Assembly (NCBI GenBank): GCA_003695205.1 | Contig: RFIO01000561.1 | Span: 1 to 6,602 of the forward strand | Length of the DNA: 6,602 nt | From: Deltaproteobacteria bacterium | GTDB taxonomy: Bacteria; Desulfobacterota; Desulfuromonadia; Desulfuromonadales; Geothermobacteraceae | Direction: 5' to 3' | In this document: piece by piece, positions 5,273-6,602 of the stretch | Layout: every line of letters begins with the position of its first letter | How positions within the stretch are numbered: the first letter of the stretch is position 1 | Position numbers and translations under genes: made by a program | Notes under the pieces: model-generated | Told to the model about the DNA's origin: nothing | Database searches by the model: none | Seen by the model: the letters and a program-made list of their open reading frames with translations, nothing else

Positions 5273-6602
5273 ATGGCCGCCGTCAACGCCCGAAAACTTG
5301 CCCGCATGCTGGTCCTGATCCTGTTTCTGGCAGGACTGGGCCTGGCCCTGTTTCTGGCCACCCTCGATCTCAACCGCTACCGGGACGATATCGCCGGCAT
5401 CCTGAGCGACCTGTTCGAACGACCGGTCCACTTCTCCAGCATCGCCCTCAGTCTCGAAGGCAGCCTGGCCATCGACCTGCGCGATCTCGAAGTACCGCCG
5501 CTGCCCGACCGTGCCGACCGGCTGACAACCAGGCACCTCTATCTCAAAGTCAGGCTCCTGCCCTTGCTGGCAGGGCAAATCAGCCTGCGCAGGATCCTGA
5601 TCGATCAACCCGACCTGACCATCGACCTGGCCGCCCCGACAAAGGCCGATGGAGAGTCTTCGGCCAAAACCGCAAGCGCCAGCCCCCTGGCCGCCACCGG
5701 GATCAGGGAGGTGCGCATCCGCCAGGGGCGTATCAGCCTGCTGCTGCCGGGGCAGGCCGACCGGCCGCTGCAGCTCGGCGATGCCGACCTGGCGGTTGCC
5801 GCGACCAGCGGCGAACAGCTGCGGCTCGAACTGTCCGGGCTGCTGTTGCGTGACAGCTTCCAAAGCCCGGTCCTGCTCACGGGCAAAGTTTCGGGCGACA
5901 ACCCGGCCGAATGGCTGACCCGGCCCGCCGAACTCGACCTGGTTCTGAAACAGTTTCCCCTCGACGCCGTCGGCGGCGAAATCTCCCCGGACCTGCCACG
6001 GCCGGCCGGCACCATCGAACTGCGCACCCGGCTGGCAGGCGAACCGTACAGCGGCTACCGGGTGTCCATGACCGTCGCCGGACCCGACGCCCGCCTCGAT
6101 CTGGCCGATCGTCCACCACTGCCGCTGGACGGTCTGCGTCTGCAGGCCCTCTGGCACCCGGCCATTGGCCGCCAGCGGGTCGAGGACCTGCAGCTCGACC
6201 TGCCCCAGGGCCGCCTGGCCGGCAGCCTGCAACTCGAAGAGGGGACCCTCGCGGGCGATGCGCGCCTGACCATACCCACGCTGACGCGCCTGGCCGGCTG
6301 GCTGCCGGAGGGCCTGAGCCTCGAAACGGGAAGGTTGACGGCCCGGTTTGACCTGGAAGCGACCCGCCTGTCGGCGCCGGGGACAATTTGGCTCGACCAC
6401 CTGAGCGGTCAACTCACCGCGACCGATCTCGGCGGTCGCTGGCGCGACCTGCCCCCGGTGCATTCCGGCCACATCAAGGCCGGCCTTGACGCCGGCAGCG
6501 TCACCCTGGATGAGGCCGGCTTTCAATTCCTGGGACAAACCCAGTCCGCCCGCGGCAGCCTGAAACTGGCGCCGGAAGGGGCCCAGCTGCAACTCGAAGC
6601 CG
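5273..6602 (+). CDS. AsmA-like inner-membrane-anchored protein, N-terminal part (runs off the window)
   Basis: The frame is open from ATG 5273 to the window end, giving 443 codons with the 3' end missing. Residues 12-31 (from MLVLILFLAG) form one membrane helix preceded by R7, K8 and R11, so the rest should lie in the periplasm. The region after the anchor has the typical AsmA pattern: LFERPVHFSSIALSLEGSL (47-65), LRDLEVPPLP, then LKVRLLPLLAGQISLRRILI (91-110) and DQPDLTIDL. A Ser/Ala-rich linker (about 124-141) precedes IREVRIRQGRISLLLPG. The remainder is Leu- and Asp-rich with alternating polar and hydrophobic residues, as in long beta-rich AsmA/YhdP/TamB-type proteins implicated in outer-membrane lipid transport. 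LQLE recurs at 319-322 and 439-442, with a 13-bp identical DNA repeat. An in-frame TGA at 5246 rules out a longer form. There is no good ribosome-binding site before the ATG; the nearest GGAGG (5237-5241) is about 31 bases away. The substrate is unknown. Confidence 0.85.
   Translation, partial: MAAVNARKLARMLVLILFLAGLGLALFLATLDLNRYRDDIAGILSDLFERPVHFSSIALSLEGSLAIDLRDLEVPPLPDRADRLTTRHLYLKVRLLPLLAGQISLRRILIDQPDLTIDLAAPTKADGESSAKTASASPLAATGIREVRIRQGRISLLLPGQADRPLQLGDADLAVAATSGEQLRLELSGLLLRDSFQSPVLLTGKVSGDNPAEWLTRPAELDLVLKQFPLDAVGGEISPDLPRPAGTIELRTRLAGEPYSGYRVSMTVAGPDARLDLADRPPLPLDGLRLQALWHPAIGRQRVEDLQLDLPQGRLAGSLQLEEGTLAGDARLTIPTLTRLAGWLPEGLSLETGRLTARFDLEATRLSAPGTIWLDHLSGQLTATDLGGRWRDLPPVHSGHIKAGLDAGSVTLDEAGFQFLGQTQSARGSLKLAPEGAQLQLEA

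Noticed and set aside
5225..6592. A 455-codon open frame on the minus strand opposite the AsmA-like gene
   Set aside because: The composition is Gln/Gly-rich without domain signals, whereas the plus-strand frame has a membrane anchor and AsmA-type sequence patterns. It is best explained as a shadow of GC-rich coding.

Overview
The window is GC-rich (roughly two thirds G+C by eye) bacterial chromosome. It is packed with housekeeping genes, and I see no mobile element, tRNA, rRNA or CRISPR array. A Gram-negative, probably deltaproteobacterial (Desulfuromonas/Geobacter-like) source is suggested by three things: an AsmA-type inner-membrane/periplasmic protein, a canonical bacterial SMC, and a gene order in which smc is followed by a Roadblock/LC7 gene and what looks like ftsY. 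The taxonomic call is inference from gene content and order, not from a marker gene.

Layout. Two gene groups diverge from a 131-bp intergenic region (4209-4339). Leftwards (minus strand) runs an operon-like set. First is smc (672-4208, full length, 1178 aa). Next is a small Roadblock/LC7 protein (323-682) whose start overlaps the smc stop by 11 bp. After a 25-bp gap comes the N-terminal 99 residues of a membrane-anchored protein with a Glu-Pro-rich linker (1-297, runs off the window), most likely the SRP receptor FtsY. Rightwards (plus strand) are an RluA-family pseudouridine synthase (4340-5194) and, after 78 bp, the first 443 codons of an AsmA-like protein (5273 to the window end).

Regulatory signals. 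The smc leader has a good sigma70-type promoter candidate (TTTACA-17 bp-TACCAT). Just after its predicted start lies a perfect 7-bp inverted repeat that ends one base before the G-rich ribosome-binding tract. The gap between the pseudouridine synthase and AsmA genes holds a short AT-rich island with a consensus TATAAT.

How the genes work together. The leftward set joins chromosome condensation and segregation (SMC), a small GTPase-regulator-type fold (Roadblock) and probably membrane protein targeting (FtsY). The rightward genes concern RNA modification and cell-envelope maintenance. No kleisin partner (ScpA/ScpB) is present. Most of the window is ordinary. The item most worth a second look is the tight coupling of the Roadblock gene to smc; I found no clear evidence of an undescribed system.
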